Below are positions 21,843-33,898 of a DNA stretch of 64,000 nt, piece by piece (position 1 is the stretch's first letter; each line of letters opens with the position of its first letter). The position numbers were made by a program, and so were the translations under genes. The DNA is from Ryuthela nishihirai (Eukaryota > Arthropoda > Arachnida > Araneae > Heptathelidae), in NCBI GenBank assembly GCA_038380435.1, contig JAWZYU010000017.1, positions 18,599,283 to 18,663,282 of the forward strand, given 5' to 3'. The notes under the pieces were generated by a model, which was not told the DNA's origin, did no database searches, and saw only the letters and a list, made by a program, of their open reading frames with translations.

Positions 21843-24200
21843 TCCAAATAATTATTTCAAGTATTTCTTGTCTACAGGATATTTTCCTGTGATACTTTAT
21901 TACTGAAGTGCTCACTGAAAGTTTCAAAACAAACCAGATGTTTTCCTATGATGTTGTCGATCACATAATCAAAGAAATATCATTTTTTTTTCTTCTCTCT
22001 CGATATATCTGATAATAGATAAAAGTAATTTAGAAATACTAAAATAGGTAATCACATATATTAAAATGATTTTTGCAAATCACTGAAATCATCCAATAAA
22101 AAAATATGTTCCCTTAGCATCTGACTTTGTTTTATTGAGAACACAGTTGGTCGGATGTTTAATAAACAATTTGTTGGAGCTCTCTCTCGTCTAGTTGGGG
22201 AGTGGTTGGAAGATAAATTTAGCCAGCGACAGTCCTGTCTACTGCACTGTGCTAATGGCAAGGTGAACAAAGGAAAGGGCTTTTTATTTTTTGATGCATC
22301 AAGTTGAGCAATAAATTGAAAAATTGCATTATTTAGGAGATCTGAAATGCCTATTTAAATTTTTATGGTATTAATGACCAAGTGAAGTATTCAGTGATAT
22401 TTATTCATGGCTGTATATGCAGGCTTTGTGAACCAGATTTTCTAGGTCATGGCAGTGGAAGGTTTAAAATTAAAGTACCTTTATTGTTCTGATTATTGGT
22501 TAAAAAAATTTGTTCATTCATTCAAAGAAGTTAGGTATGCCTGTATGTTTTATATTTTTGAAGCATTCTACTTAAATATTAATTTAAAATAAAGCATTGC
22601 ACCAAATTTGTAACAAATTTTTAACTTCAGTGAATGTACTTTATGGCAAGTTTTAAAATCTTGTTATTTATCATTCAATATTTCTAGGAGAGAGTCATAA
22701 ATTTGTGCAATATATCGTAACAGTGTCATAGCATCTCTTGGACCACTTTGTATTGCTGTGAGGTTTTAAATTTAATCCTAGTAAATATATTTTAACTATA
22801 GACCATTTTTACGTGAAGCAGAAAAAAATACATATAATTCTTGTACTGAGTCAAAAGTATTTAGAGTTCATATGAAATGCTGGCAAAATTAATAAATTCA
22901 AGCTTTGTGTTGGACATGGTTGAAAGAATATATGTGAATTTAGTTTAAAATTTTCTTTTTCAACCTGTTGTGCTTTACTTGCCTATTTGTGCCATTGTCG
23001 TACTCTTGTCCTCACATATCAAAAACATTTAATTTTGGTTTTGATAATTCATATAAAATAAATTTATTATCAAAGAGAATCCAAGAAAATGCTCCCATAC
23101 TTGAGTCTATTTTGCATCTAGTAAGACAAAGTGTATAATAATATTTAGTTCTGCCATCTGCAGTTTTTAAAGTCACTGTTGGGGAATTCCCTGTTTTATG
23201 TCAATGTAGTGTATGAGATGATAAATGTGTTAAAACCAGAAAGAGGTATAAAGTTAGAAGTTAATAAAAAGTTTAATTTCAAAATGAATTAAGTTGTGAG
23301 GTATTTATTTTTTTGCATCTGGAAAGATTTTTTTATTCAGCCATTCCTGTTGTCTAATTGTTTTGATTGGCTGCATGCAGTGCACACATTGTATGCCCTC
23401 TTAGTGCAGCCCTTGTTATAAAATTTCTCACTAACACTCAATAGTATTATTAAGCCACAATATGTTTTCATCATACTTATGCACCTCTTTCAACTTACAA
23501 CTCTGTAAGTGGAGAACATGCGTTATGAACAAAGCCATAAATTTCAGTTAACTGTTTTAGTTTTCTAGGAGTTTGAGGGATAAAATCAATGAGCTGCATA
23601 AAGTGTAATTAAGGAGAAACCATTTTTTTTTAGAAAAGTGATTCTTTTATTGGATATGATGTCTGAATGCTGTTTTGACTAGTAAATATCACTGAGGTAT
23701 TATGTGCTTCTGAATCAAACATTTCATAAAAGTCATTGGCCAGCAGGTTGTTTTACTAGCCATAATACGTTTTGAACATTCATATATTGATACCATCCAA
23801 TGGAATACTTTTAAGTGCCATTACCCTCATGCTGCAAGGAAACACCATAGTTAGGATGAACCTCTGCAAAAAGTTATTTTACAAAATTTATGGGAAAACT
23901 TGATTACAGCTATTTAAAGTAATAGCCCAAAATTGTTTTTTATATCTTTGAATGAATAATAACTGGTCATGAACAAACAGCTTCATTTTCCTTATTGGAA
24001 GTTCCTTATTAGAAATCTGTATATAAGTTGATAAGTTCCCATTGATAAGTTCACTCATAACTTTCCACTGTTAATGTACTACTCCATTCACAATTAAATC
24101 CCACCAAAAGTATGTCCATTGATAGGACACTAATGCAAAAATGCGACCAGACCAATCTCAGTTCCTCTGTTGTCAATGGTGACTGAGTTACTCCATTTGT
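21843..24200. other. Intronic sequence, no feature recognised
   Basis: About 2.4 kb of AT-rich intron 1 with only short spurious frames, no terminal repeats and no coding similarity that I can see. Confidence 0.5.
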
Positions 24201-24204
24201 ACTT

Positions 24205-24316
24205 GCCGTTAATCCTCTCAAACCTTCTACTCTGGCATATAAACTGACAGGCTCCTGTCAGACCTCTGTGGCAAGCAGCTGCTTGAGGGGGTATTTTTTT
24301 TTATTTTTTTTTATTA
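24205..24316 (+). mobile_element. SINE B, 5'-truncated
   Basis: It begins at about AATCCTCTCAAACCTTCTAC and keeps both 3' palindromes exactly (CTGACAGGCTCCTGTCAG and CAAGCAGCTGCTTG), then GGGGGTATTTTTTT. Confidence 0.92.
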
Positions 24317-26879
24317 ATCCATGTTCTGCCTCTCCTTGCATATGAGCACATTGCAAAACACGTCTAATGTTTGCGATATTGGTAGAAGGAGTCCCATATT
24401 GGAGATTATTTCACCAAGAGCTAATTAACATGAATTTGTGATATTTAAGCAAATATCATTGTTTTATTTTCAACTGTTTTATGGAATTGTAGCAATGCCA
24501 AAAAATATCCACATATGTGAAGCTGTGTCATGTAGCAACAGCAGTTGCAATTGATGTTTCTTTGTTTGGATTTCCAAAGAATAACCTGTGGCTTTAAACT
24601 GTTTTGCTATTCAGAAAATCTGCTATTGATACCAATATAAATAAAACTTTAATCTAGTAATTGTTATATACATCGAACTATTTCCTAAATAATTATTATA
24701 AATAAAATTATGTTGCTGAATAAAAACTTAATTTATTTTCAAATTGTTTTAACCTTGTAATATTGTCATTTTTTTCTCTGTATTTTAAATTGATGGTAAT
24801 GATGTAAAATTTGGTTTAATGTGTAAAGGCTGATGAAAATGGTGGAAAATAAGATTTCTTCTTGAGTGAAAAATACTATTGCATATGAAACGTTTCACCA
24901 AAAGAATAAATAATTTATGTATAACGTGTTAAAAATGCTTTTTAAGTACCAATAATAAAATATATGGCAATAAAATAGAAATTCTGAAAAAAAAAGAAAG
25001 ATTTTGGCTCAGTTACCCAAAATGACTCATTTATAATCATACAATAACATTAATAGAATTTTTTTTATGCCTTAGACTGGAATCACAAGCAATAAACACT
25101 GGGCAAAATGTATGACAGTAAACGAAATGCTAAGTAGAAAACGCAAAAGTAAATGAGGAAGCTGCCTGTAACAGATGCTCATACACTTGCTCTTCTAGTT
25201 TTGTCCCACTGCCACTATCGCTGAAATCAGCAAAGTGGTTTGCTCAAAACTCATTGTTTAAGCTGAAGTATCCTATCTGTAATAGTTACCAATTCTGTGA
25301 GCACTGCAGCACCTCCAGAAATTCCAGACACTTTTCATGGGATCACTAATTACTAGGGCTGTAATTTTTTCCCGGGGGAAAAAAAGGTAAATTCACGGAG
25401 CAATTGCACTGAAAAACACAAAATTTGCAAGAAAAAAATGTGAAATTCATGCATCATTTCAGTTAGCAAATCATAAAAATTGCACATCAGTACCATGCAC
25501 ACCAACAAGATAATGACAATTGGATCCATGCAACTGCTTAAAAGGAACAAAAAAGAAATATTAAATGATTGGCTTTATTTAGGTTTAACTTGCACACTGC
25601 ATATCAGACTTCAGCAATTAATTCTGTTACAGCATATTACACATAAATGAATTGCCCTTTTTTTATACTCTGGCAATCATGTTGCAGAATGCCACTATAT
25701 TTAGAAAGAGATCACTCTGAATTAACATTGTTGATTGAGACTGATAAACTATTGGAAAGTCTGGAAAATCATTCTTTTTGAGACAACCAAAAGAAAAATA
25801 AATTCATTATGCAACTTTTAAGCTGTTATTGCCTTTGAGAATGGGCATAATGTTCAAAATTATATTATCAAGATTACATACATCATTTGCAGAAATATTT
25901 AAGTACTTTTGTTAATTTCATTCAAAAAATTGACATGCTCTAAAAAGAAAAAAAAAACCATTTACAAGCTGATGAAATCTGCAGGTTTTTTTTTTTTGCA
26001 TCACTTAAATATTGCCCAATTTTTTTGAACATGAAATAAGTATTTTGCAGTGTTAGATCACATTCTTGAATTGAGATTTGAATTGATTCTTGAAAATTCT
26101 TTTGCTGAGTTATTTTACTGCCAAATCGTTCATTTCATTATAGACTTTATTTTCTGATATAAGGACTTAAAACAACAACTTAAGTGGATCTGGAATAGCC
26201 AGTGCATATCTTTTTGATTAAAATCACTTGTAAAGAATCACTTTTACATGTTTCAATGATATCTTTCACATGACTGGAGTGTTTCCCATTTCATGCTCAA
26301 AAACTTCTTACAAACTTTTATATGATTACAGTGATAAGAGTACAACTTGGAACCAAATGTTCCACCTCATTTTCAAAAGAACTGGTGGTGGTTAGTTTTT
26401 CCCCCTTTGAAGAAACACCTTAAAAAGTGCTTTATGTGTAGGATAAGTTGGGAATTCACGTTTAACCATTGCAATCAAACATGAAAAGTTTTAATTCTCA
26501 TCATATCTCATCAACGAAATTTAGAATGTGACAGACATGACATGAAATGCATTTAAAAAACAACTTTAAAATTTTTATTCTTATATTTGAAAATATATGA
26601 AGTGTTGGTAACAAAAGCTGTGACAACAGAAAATGATAACTTTAATTTGTTCATATGTCGAATAATTTTTACAGTTAAAAATGGTACATTGGAGAAATGT
26701 AGAGTTCCAACACTGTAGTCTATATCCCTCCCCCCAATGCATTACTCCATTAATGACAGTAATGTCATGTAGGAGTGATTTGAAAGGGATTATCTCATTC
26801 CCTAAGGAGTGAATATGGGGAGTGTTTTTTAAATAAGTATTATTTATTCAACTTAAAATATTAAATCTTAGTCACATTT
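24317..26879. other. Intronic sequence, no feature recognised
   Basis: AT-rich intron 1 sequence without recognisable genes or repeats. Confidence 0.5.
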
Positions 26880-28690
26880 TCAGGAAAATACTCCAGGGCC
26901 CTTGTTGATTATACTTGTTGACACAATCCAAAATGAGAGGTTCAAGAAGTCTATGCCAGTTTTTAGTACAACATGTGAAACTTTGATTTTTAAAAAATTC
27001 GTAATTCCAGCTGGAAAAATATTTTTTTCATTTGATGCACATTTTATTAAGCTATGATATAAAGTATTTGTTAATGCCATCTGATTGCCATTTCTTAGAT
27101 GGGATATACGGTATTACTGTATATCCAACATTTGTTTCTTAACTTTGCTCTGTGTTAAAACAACCACCCGATTTAAGCTCAAGTTTCTTTTGAAATATAG
27201 TTTTTTCTTAAAAGTTATGAACTTTCAAAAATTGATCAAAAACTGCTATTTTAAAATGGGAGGATTTTGGAAGTAATTGTGGAGTACTTACCTCTATTTT
27301 TTTTTGCCTTAAAACTATTTAAATATGTTTAGAATTATTTTTATTATTCATCCCAACATTTATTGGTGCTCTCCTGATACTGAAACCAAAGCCATGAGTA
27401 AACAAGTTTGTGCAAAACTGCTGTTAAACTAGGTTATGTCCCAGCAAGACTCGGATAGCAGTAATTAGTAGCAGGTGTCAGCACTTATGTGAAGCATGCT
27501 TGTTGTAGCTGAATGTATCATCATCAACATTGGATAACTTTTCAATTCAGTTACTATTTTATTTACACTTTTATAACTAAATCTTCATTTTTATTTCTAT
27601 AGATCTATTATGATTTTATATGTATTAATTTTCTAAGTTATATAACATTGCTAGTTATGACGATGGCTGGCTTACAACTTGTTTAATTTTTTCTTCTATT
27701 GATATTACACTCATAGATCTTTTGGAGTTACCCTAAATTGCTGATTGTGACAATGGCTGACCTTATAACTTGTTTTTACTTCCATCAATTTTATTGCCAT
27801 ATATTTATGTTATCGATACTTCAGAATTATGATACATTGCTTATTATGATGATAGCCCACTTGCAACATTTGCTGTTGAAATTCTTTCAAACATTGCATT
27901 AGGTTATATGTAAATTTTTTTATTACTACATAATTTTTCAGTAAAAAAACTGATCTTTTTTCATTTCCTGACAATAAATGAGGTGTTTGATATGGAAGCA
28001 AAAAGCTTTGGAGAAAAAAAAATCAGCCTTCCTACAGTTGGGAGAGAAGTTGATGAAACTGCTCTCCCGGCTGTAGGAGGGCTGATTTTTTTTTCTCCAA
28101 AGCTTTTTGCTGTTATAACTTCCCACCTTAGTTTTTGAGTTTATATTGAATAGTTTGAACCCCCCCCCCCACCTCGATATCTTGGCTGTACCATTCTGAG
28201 GATATTGATTTTAGCCTCAGTGCCCCAATACTTCGCCAAGATCCCCAAAATGCAACCCCCCTCCCCTCAAAAAAAGTTAACTAAAAATAAAGCTAAGAAA
28301 TTGTACCTCCACTTCATAAACAAGACAGAAAACCCTGTGAATGTGTGCAGTCCAAGTTAATTTGTATAACACCAGGCCGTGTTTTAAAGTATACCACAGT
28401 GAAAAGAATTGTAAAAGAAATAAAAATTGTGTTTTTCATAAACTTTATATTACTCAAAAAGAAATTTTCTTTCGATTAATATTTATTGTTCAAGTTTGCT
28501 AAAATAAGCCTTATTTGCATAGGCAGATATATTTTTCACTATATCACTGTGAAAAAGTCTTATTAACATTAATATTTTTGTAAATTTGTGTAAAATTTTA
28601 TTTTCTTGAAGTTTGGAATTCTGTTTAATTTAGCATGTAACATGGCCTATTTCTATTGACTCTTCAATGACATTGTCTATTGGAGCCATT
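26880..28690 (+). repeat. Long member of the TTAA-element family, copy at 27-28.7 kb
   Basis: It shares ordered blocks with 57946-59605: ATCCAAAATGAGAGG, TTTTATTAAGCTATGATATA-like, GCCATCTGATTGCCAT, TTTAAGCTCA, AATAAATGAGGT and AAATAAAAATTGTG. No clean terminal repeat remains at the left end. A foldback (27997-28111) sits inside, where the other copy has different sequence. Confidence 0.65.
27997..28111 (+). repeat. Near-perfect hairpin, arms about 50 bp, short loop
   Basis: AGCAAAAAGCTTTGGAG at 27997 is answered by CTCCAAAGCTTTTTGCT ending at 28111, and the pairing continues inward to GGGAGAG/CTCTCCC at 28040-28046 and 28062-28068. The three mismatches are all U opposite G if the + strand is transcribed, so an RNA from the USP strand would pair almost without interruption. 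It may be a tiny foldback MITE or a hairpin RNA; no product is implied by sequence alone. Confidence 0.85.
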
Positions 28691-28741
28691 GCAAAAATTT
28701 GGCAGATTGGTGTTTGATAAACTCTCCATTAGTTCCTCAAT
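28684..28741. other. Spacer between a TTAA repeat and a Tc1 fragment
   Basis: Short flank containing GGTGTTTGATAAACTCTCC, which may be a decayed end of the neighbouring Tc1 copy. Confidence 0.3.
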
Positions 28742-28783
28742 AATCTCCAGACCTCAATATAATAATATTGAGGTCTGGAGATT
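28742..28783. repeat. Perfect 19-bp palindrome with 4-base spacer
   Basis: The 19-base arm 28742-28760 (AATCTCCAGACC...) is answered by 28765-28783 (...GGTCTGGAGATT) across AATA. The right arm encodes SPDLN of the transposase on the minus strand and the left arm is its inverted copy. Confidence 0.95.
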
Positions 28784-29033
28784 GAGATGGCCAGGGTAGC
28801 TGCTATACCTCATGCTCTGCAAACCACAACTTGACATGTTTCACACAATGCATGTGTGCATTATCCATTTCAAACCAGGGACGGTCATTAGGGAACAATG
28901 CCTGCAACATTGGGTGCAGGTGATCACCCAGAATGGATTCATACATTGCGGATGTGACACGATCCTGCAGAATAATTAATGGTCCTAAGGAATGCCATGA
29001 TAACATCGTACTTCTCCCCTTTATATACCTCAC
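28742..29033 (-). pseudogene. Tc1 transposase core fragment
   Basis: MLSWHSLGPLIIL, YESILGDHLHPML, FEMDNAHMHCVKHVKLWF and, after a stop, WPSQSPDLN correspond to the central catalytic Asp region (DNAxxH) and the WPxxSPDLNPIE motif. The sequence is interrupted by a stop before QLPWPS and by an inverted duplication at 28742-28783 exactly at the SPDLN codons. Confidence 0.85.
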
Positions 29034-29224
29034 ATTGCGGGTAACATCGTCCCTGTGATATGCATATTGTGCATGCGTATACTCCAGTTGCCGCTAGTGT
29101 TTCCATTATTTTGATAAACCCCTGTACCTTAAAAAAATGAAGGGAGGTATGTAGAAAAAAGGGGAGTGATTTTGAAGCAAAATGTATAGTCAGTAGGGGC
29201 TGACCTTTTGTAGCACTAATGCAA

Positions 29225-29760
29225 ATCTCACAACATCAGTTCATAACATCATCAGGTAGTGCAGAGAATGGAAGAGCAATAAGAGCAGTCCTGAGGCTCT
29301 GGAGAGTTTGTGGAAGGATTTGATGGGCAGTAGTACATTCTCCCCAGGGCATCCCACAGATGTTCTATTGGGTTAAGATTCAGAGAGAATGCAGGCCACT
29401 CCATTTGTTGGATGCTATTTTCTTTGAAATACTGGTGATGTACAAACAAGCATTATTGTTCATTAGGAGAAAAATCATCTGCTGTGCCAGCTTTGGAGAT
29501 AGGATTTGGACTTAGGGATAAAAAATCTCATGTTTTTGAGCATTCACAGGACCTTCAATTAAACAATGAGGCCATTACAGCCACCCAATGAAAACACCAC
29601 CCACACAGATCACCACCAACAAATGTGCTGATCTCTAAAATGTTGTGTAGCTGTTTGCTGGTTCACGCCATTTTCCAGATCCATACTCATCTGCTGTCTG
29701 TTTGAAGAGTAAAATTTTGACTCATCCTTGAACAGGATGTGATTCCATTTTTCTTGTGTC
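29225..29760 (-). pseudogene. Tc1-like transposase fragment, decayed
   Basis: On the minus strand the order is HILFKDESKF (first Asp motif, near 29735), a broken middle, then MEWPAFSLNLNPIEHLWDALGR at 29330-29405 (catalytic E of the third motif) and a C-terminal tail. Many stops and frameshifts. It differs from the 28.7-29.1-kb copy, so it is a second family member in tandem. Confidence 0.8.
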
Positions 29761-29989
29761 AAGACTACAAGATTGTAGCCTCATTTCAAGTGAGGCCTAT
29801 ATGTGTCTTGAAGTTAAAGGGATACATACAATGGGTCAACAGGCACAGAATATGCCTTGTGAAGCCTTCTGGTCACAATTGAAACAGATACATGCCTTCT
29901 TATTACTGCAATGTGATCTGAATGTAGGGATGATGTTGCTATCCTGTTGCTTCAGAACAGTAGTTCATTATATAGCTATCATCTTGAGG

Positions 29990-30078
29990 GGTAAATGATA
30001 GCTTCCCATCAAGACCAAACAGTGTGTTCTTTAATGCACACAGTATATGTCTCTCCCACACATGGGGCTCAGAGAAGC
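29990..30078 (-). mobile_element. SINE A fragment
   Basis: The middle of SINE A in reverse: AGCTTCCCATCAAGACC, GTGTGTTCTTTAATGCACAC and CTCCCACACATGGGGC. Both ends are missing. Confidence 0.75.
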
Positions 30079-30667
30079 AAATTCGTCTACTTCCTTCACA
30101 GCATGCCCCTTAATTCAACCAAATGTGATAACATCCTTTTGCCACTCTGCCATATCTTTCTTCCAGCCCATGATTCATGGTGTAACTGCCACTCCACTGG
30201 ACTAACAGCACTTATAGAGCACATGGCAGGTCATATGCCTCTAGATCGCAATTCCAGTCTAGGAGCCATTTTGCAGCCCATGAAATGATTTTTTTGTGAC
30301 CTGCCAGCAAGTAAAGACTTAACAAAACATTCAAATTATTGTGAATTAGTAGGTCAAGAGTGAATTGATAAAGTTGAAGCCAAGAAAAAATGTTTTAATA
30401 AGCAGGGGGAGCATTTTAGTGACCTCCAGAGAAAAAGGTTTCCCAACCCCTGCTCTATGTAGTGCTTCATTACTACAAGTACACATCTACTTGTGTATCA
30501 AGTCAATGCTACTGTCTATGATGGGGGTGACTAATTTTTTGTCCGATGTGCATATTATAATATTTGAGAATTACACATTGATTTCTCCAAACTATGCATT
30601 AAATTTCCTAGGTATGTTAAAAATATTTATCACAAAAGGTAATTAAAAAGTTCTTCATGCTCAGAAA
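30079..30667. other. Intronic sequence, no clear feature
   Basis: No coding similarity. TTTCCCAACCCCTGCTC at about 30440 resembles a worn hAT terminus. Confidence 0.35.
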
Positions 30668-31163
30668 TTAAAGTAACATTAAAATTATCTGTCATTGAGC
30701 AATAAAATTTTTAAGTTAATCTTCAAACTATTTGCATGTTAAAATTTTTAGGAGAAAACTCGAAGCATTTTAGAGCAAGGACACTGCTCCATCTTCAGTG
30801 AAGTGACACTATATCACAGAGCATCAAACAGATGTCAACCAAAACAAGCTAAAGACTGTTACTGGCAATACAACATGCAACAATCATAGACTGGGGCACT
30901 CCACACTGCTAGCACATGCATACTTACTGCAGAACCATGGTCCATTAGACTAATGAAATAATGACCTCTCCTGTCCCCACCTGCAACCGAGACATTGGAA
31001 TCGCCCTTCACATCATGTGGAAAGAAGCTCTCTCAACAGCTCTAACATCACCATGTAGTGTCACTTCACTGAAGATAGAGCGCCGTATTTGCTCCGAAAA
31101 GCTTCTGAATTTTATTCTAAAAATTTTATTGCTCGATGACAGAGAATTTTAATGTTAGTTTAA
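30668..31163. mobile_element. MITE-like element with long terminal inverted repeats
   Basis: The two ends are inverted repeats of over 100 bases with about 80% match. Landmarks of the arms are ACATTAAAATTATCTGTCAT, GAGCAATAAAATTTTTA and TCTTCAGTGAAGTGACACTA, each found inverted near the right end. TTAA lies at 30668-30671 and 31160-31163, a possible target duplication. No gene inside. Just outside, ACTTTTGGCAAGCAGTGTA at 31212-31230 resembles a Tc1 terminus, so an alternative is a relic with a longer outer border. Confidence 0.65.
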
Positions 31164-31347
31164 CAAAAGATAACTTTTTTTTTATTAATATTTTGATGAT
31201 TAGTGCTTAACTTTTGGCAAGCAGTGTATTTTGAGTCTTACATATTGTAATACTAGGTAGAGATGTATACTTTATGATGTATTCTTATGAATTTGCCTAA
31301 ATGTACCATCTTAATGGACTAATTGGAATGTTTGTTATTCAACAAAG

Positions 31348-31475
31348 GTGCTTAATGGATAACAAATGGTTCAAACAATGGAAGAAGTATGTAGGATATG
31401 ACAGCTGGGATACATGTAGTGTTGGAGATCAAACTACACACCCTGGACCTATTGATAATTCCCCTCTTTTCAAAG
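31348..31475 (+). CDS. USP4/USP15: USP exon 2: first half of the DUSP domain
   Basis: After AACAAAG the exon adds G to complete the Trp of exon 1, then reads [28 protein letters not shown] and [12 protein letters not shown]. It ends with the first base of the next codon at TTTCAAAG|GTAAAT. WFxxWxxYVG and PGPIDN are the most conserved words of DUSP domains. The acceptor has a weak pyrimidine tract, but the phase match with exon 1 and the next exon fixes it. The open frame continues upstream to an ATG at 31301, but that part is intron. Confidence 0.96.
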
Positions 31476-31699
31476 GTAAATTGTTTTATAATGTTTTCCT
31501 TTTAAATTTCAAATTATTACATATGAAATGTAACTAAATATATTGTTTAAAGGAAAAAAAATGCTTAGCAACATTACCCAAGACAAACTCTAAAAAAACG
31601 TAAAATTTTTTAGGGTATGCCATAAGAGCTCAAAAGTCACTAGATCTAGTAACAAAGTGAAAATAACCATTGTTATACTATAGCTATAAGTTTATCTAT

Positions 31700-31785
31700 C
31701 TATACAAGGGGTACACCAGTCACATACACATTTCCAGGGGGTGCATGAAGCATAAAAGGTTGAGAACCATTGGTTTAGAGATACA
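31700..31785. mobile_element. hAT-like terminus relic
   Basis: AAGGGGTACACCAGT and AAAGGTTGAGAACCATTGG are typical words of hAT (Charlie-type) ends. No partner end or duplication found. Confidence 0.4.
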
Positions 31786-31797
31786 CTTATATTAAGT

Positions 31798-31992
31798 AAC
31801 AGTTTTAGCGCACTTGGCTACTGATCTAAGGGACCTGGGTTTGATCCCCGGGTAAGGCATGGATGTTTGTGTTGTTTTCTGCTGAGGTCCTGCCATCCTC
31901 TCAGATCTTCTACTGTGGCATATAAACTGACAGGCTCCTGTCAGACCTCTGTGGCAAGCAGCTGCTTGAGGGGGTATTTATTTTTTATTTAA
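31798..31992 (+). mobile_element. SINE B copy, near full-length
   Basis: A box region TTAGCGCACTTGGCTACTGA, B box GGTTTGATCCC, body GCTGAGGTCCTGCCATCC, palindromes at 31927-31944 and 31955-31968, and tail GGGGGTATTTATTTTTTATT. Confidence 0.92.
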
Positions 31993-33134
31993 TACAACAG
32001 TTATTGTTTATATTTTAATTAGCATTTGAAGTGAATGCTTAAAATTGGAAACACTGCTCTTAAATATTACAGTTTCCATAATTCATTGAATACTGAATGA
32101 ACATTGATGAAAATCAAGATAAATGTCAGTTAAAATTTCTAATATAGCATTTTTTTAATTTACATTTTTACAATTTTAGGGAGGTTTAAATTTTAATTAC
32201 ATGGGATTGTTTTATTTCTCTGGCACATGAGTGTGTAATATAGGGAATTAATGTGGCAATGTATATGCAAAATATTAATGTTAAGTTCTGGTATTGTAAT
32301 TGACTTATTTGATAATAATAAAAAGTAACATTTGCCATTATTAATTTTAATAAATATATATATTAAGGTATTTATGTAATAATACATTTATAAAGTGAAC
32401 GGAAAACAGCTACTCCAAACAAGTATAAATTATATACACCGATCCCTGAATTTACATGGTAGATAGGTTTTGGAAAATTACATTGTAAATTGAAGCCATG
32501 CAAATTGAGACCAACAGCTTATGGGAAAAAAGGGGGAATAGGTTCCAAAAAAAATCCATATTATTAATAAATCATACATTAAAAGTTTTATTTATGCATA
32601 TTTATTTCAAATTTCAGTTGTAACATAATAATGTAATATTTATTATTGTTAATTATTATGCTACATTATTTTGTACTTTATTTGCACTAATTCAGATAAA
32701 CTTAATTTATCGTGCATTTCTTTTTGGTCACAAAAATTCTCATTGTTAATGTAACTGTATCTTATTGAGTTTGAAGATGAAACTTGGAAGAAGTATACAT
32801 ATTTATGAACTGAATATGAATTGGAAATTTAGGATTTGTACCAATATTTAATAGCTTTATTTTGTAAAATTAGTATTTATATGATACTTCATGAAATAGC
32901 ATTCTTATGTTCAAGTGCATTTAGATAGTCTACAGAATTAAACTTGCTAAAAATGAGATAAAAACACATTTTTATTTACTAGCCTGAATGAATTTGGTCT
33001 AGAAAAGCTGGATGTTGCTGCCAATCCAAAACAGGTTTTATTACCCACTTCCTATTGCTTTTTGCTCATCGTTTGTTGGTGTGTCAGTTTCTGGATTTGT
33101 GAAAACAGTTGTTCAACCATATCTTTCAAATGCA
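31993..33134. other. Intron 2 sequence, no feature recognised
   Basis: AT-rich. No coding similarity or repeat structure that I can support. Confidence 0.5.
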
Positions 33135-33860
33135 TTGGATAAACTTAATAATTTAGGTTTCAAACAATAGCTGTGAAGTGGGAAATGTCATAGGCCATAA
33201 AATATTTACTCCCTATGCTTTCTTCCTCCCCTAAAAAAAGGTAAATGTGAAAGAAATTATGCTATATCTTTGGAATGCGAGGGCCGGAGGTAACTGGCTA
33301 TGCATCAAATGAAAGCTTGTGACATGGAGAGTGTCGCAGGATATGAAAATTCAATGCCTTCTCCCCCCCCTTCAAAAAGAAAAAAATGTGCAAAAAATTG
33401 TTCTAAATCTTTTGGAAGTGAGGGCAAAACATAACAAGTTGCATATCAAATGAAAGCTTGCTTGTGATGTGGGGAATTTTGTGGGCAATAAAAATGTATC
33501 CCTTTTGCTTTAAAATGAAAAGTTGTTCTTTTACTGTATCTTATGAATGCAAGGGCCTAAATTTACAAGTTAATTGTCGAATGAAACCTCATATGAGGAC
33601 CTTCGTAGACTACTACAAATTTTGCTCACCACCACCAGTCACCTCTCCCCCCAAAAGGGGAGGCAAATTTGATAAAAAAAAATGGTAAATTTCATGGGGG
33701 TTAACCTTAATGAGTTGTATCTCAAACTAAATCTTGTAACATTTACAGTGTCATGGGTTACCTCAAACACAACTCCAAAAAATGGGGAAGGAAAAATGTG
33801 GTTGTTTATGAGTCATATATATCAAATAAAAATTTCTGAAGATGGGTATTTTTAATTAAT
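33135..33860. repeat. Diverged tandem repeat, period about 135 bp, about five units
   Basis: Similar blocks return near 33268, 33406 and 33538: ATCTTTGGAATGCGAGGGC-like, then TATCAAATGAAAGCTTG-like, then a C-rich stretch (CTCCCCCC) and an A-rich stretch. Weaker units precede and follow. The repeat ends shortly before a SINE A. Confidence 0.6.
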
Positions 33861-33898
33861 TTTTTTTCTCTGTTACTAAAAATACCTATTTTTTTGTG

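Larger units (their letters stand above)
28742..29127 (-). mobile_element. Tc1-like transposon fragment with 5' terminal repeat
   Basis: On the minus strand the terminal repeat TACAGGGGTTTATCAAAATA starts at 29127 and is followed by a transposase segment (28803-29033) and then a palindrome where the frame ends. The N-terminal half of the gene is missing, so the element is deleted. Confidence 0.8.

Noticed and set aside
29756..29998. 80-codon plus-strand frame
   Set aside because: It lies beside a decayed Tc1 on the other strand and shows no similarity or conserved motif.
31301..31347. ATG-started open frame running into USP exon 2
   Set aside because: The upstream part has no family similarity, and exon 1 at 7855 joins 31348 with exact phase, so this is intron.
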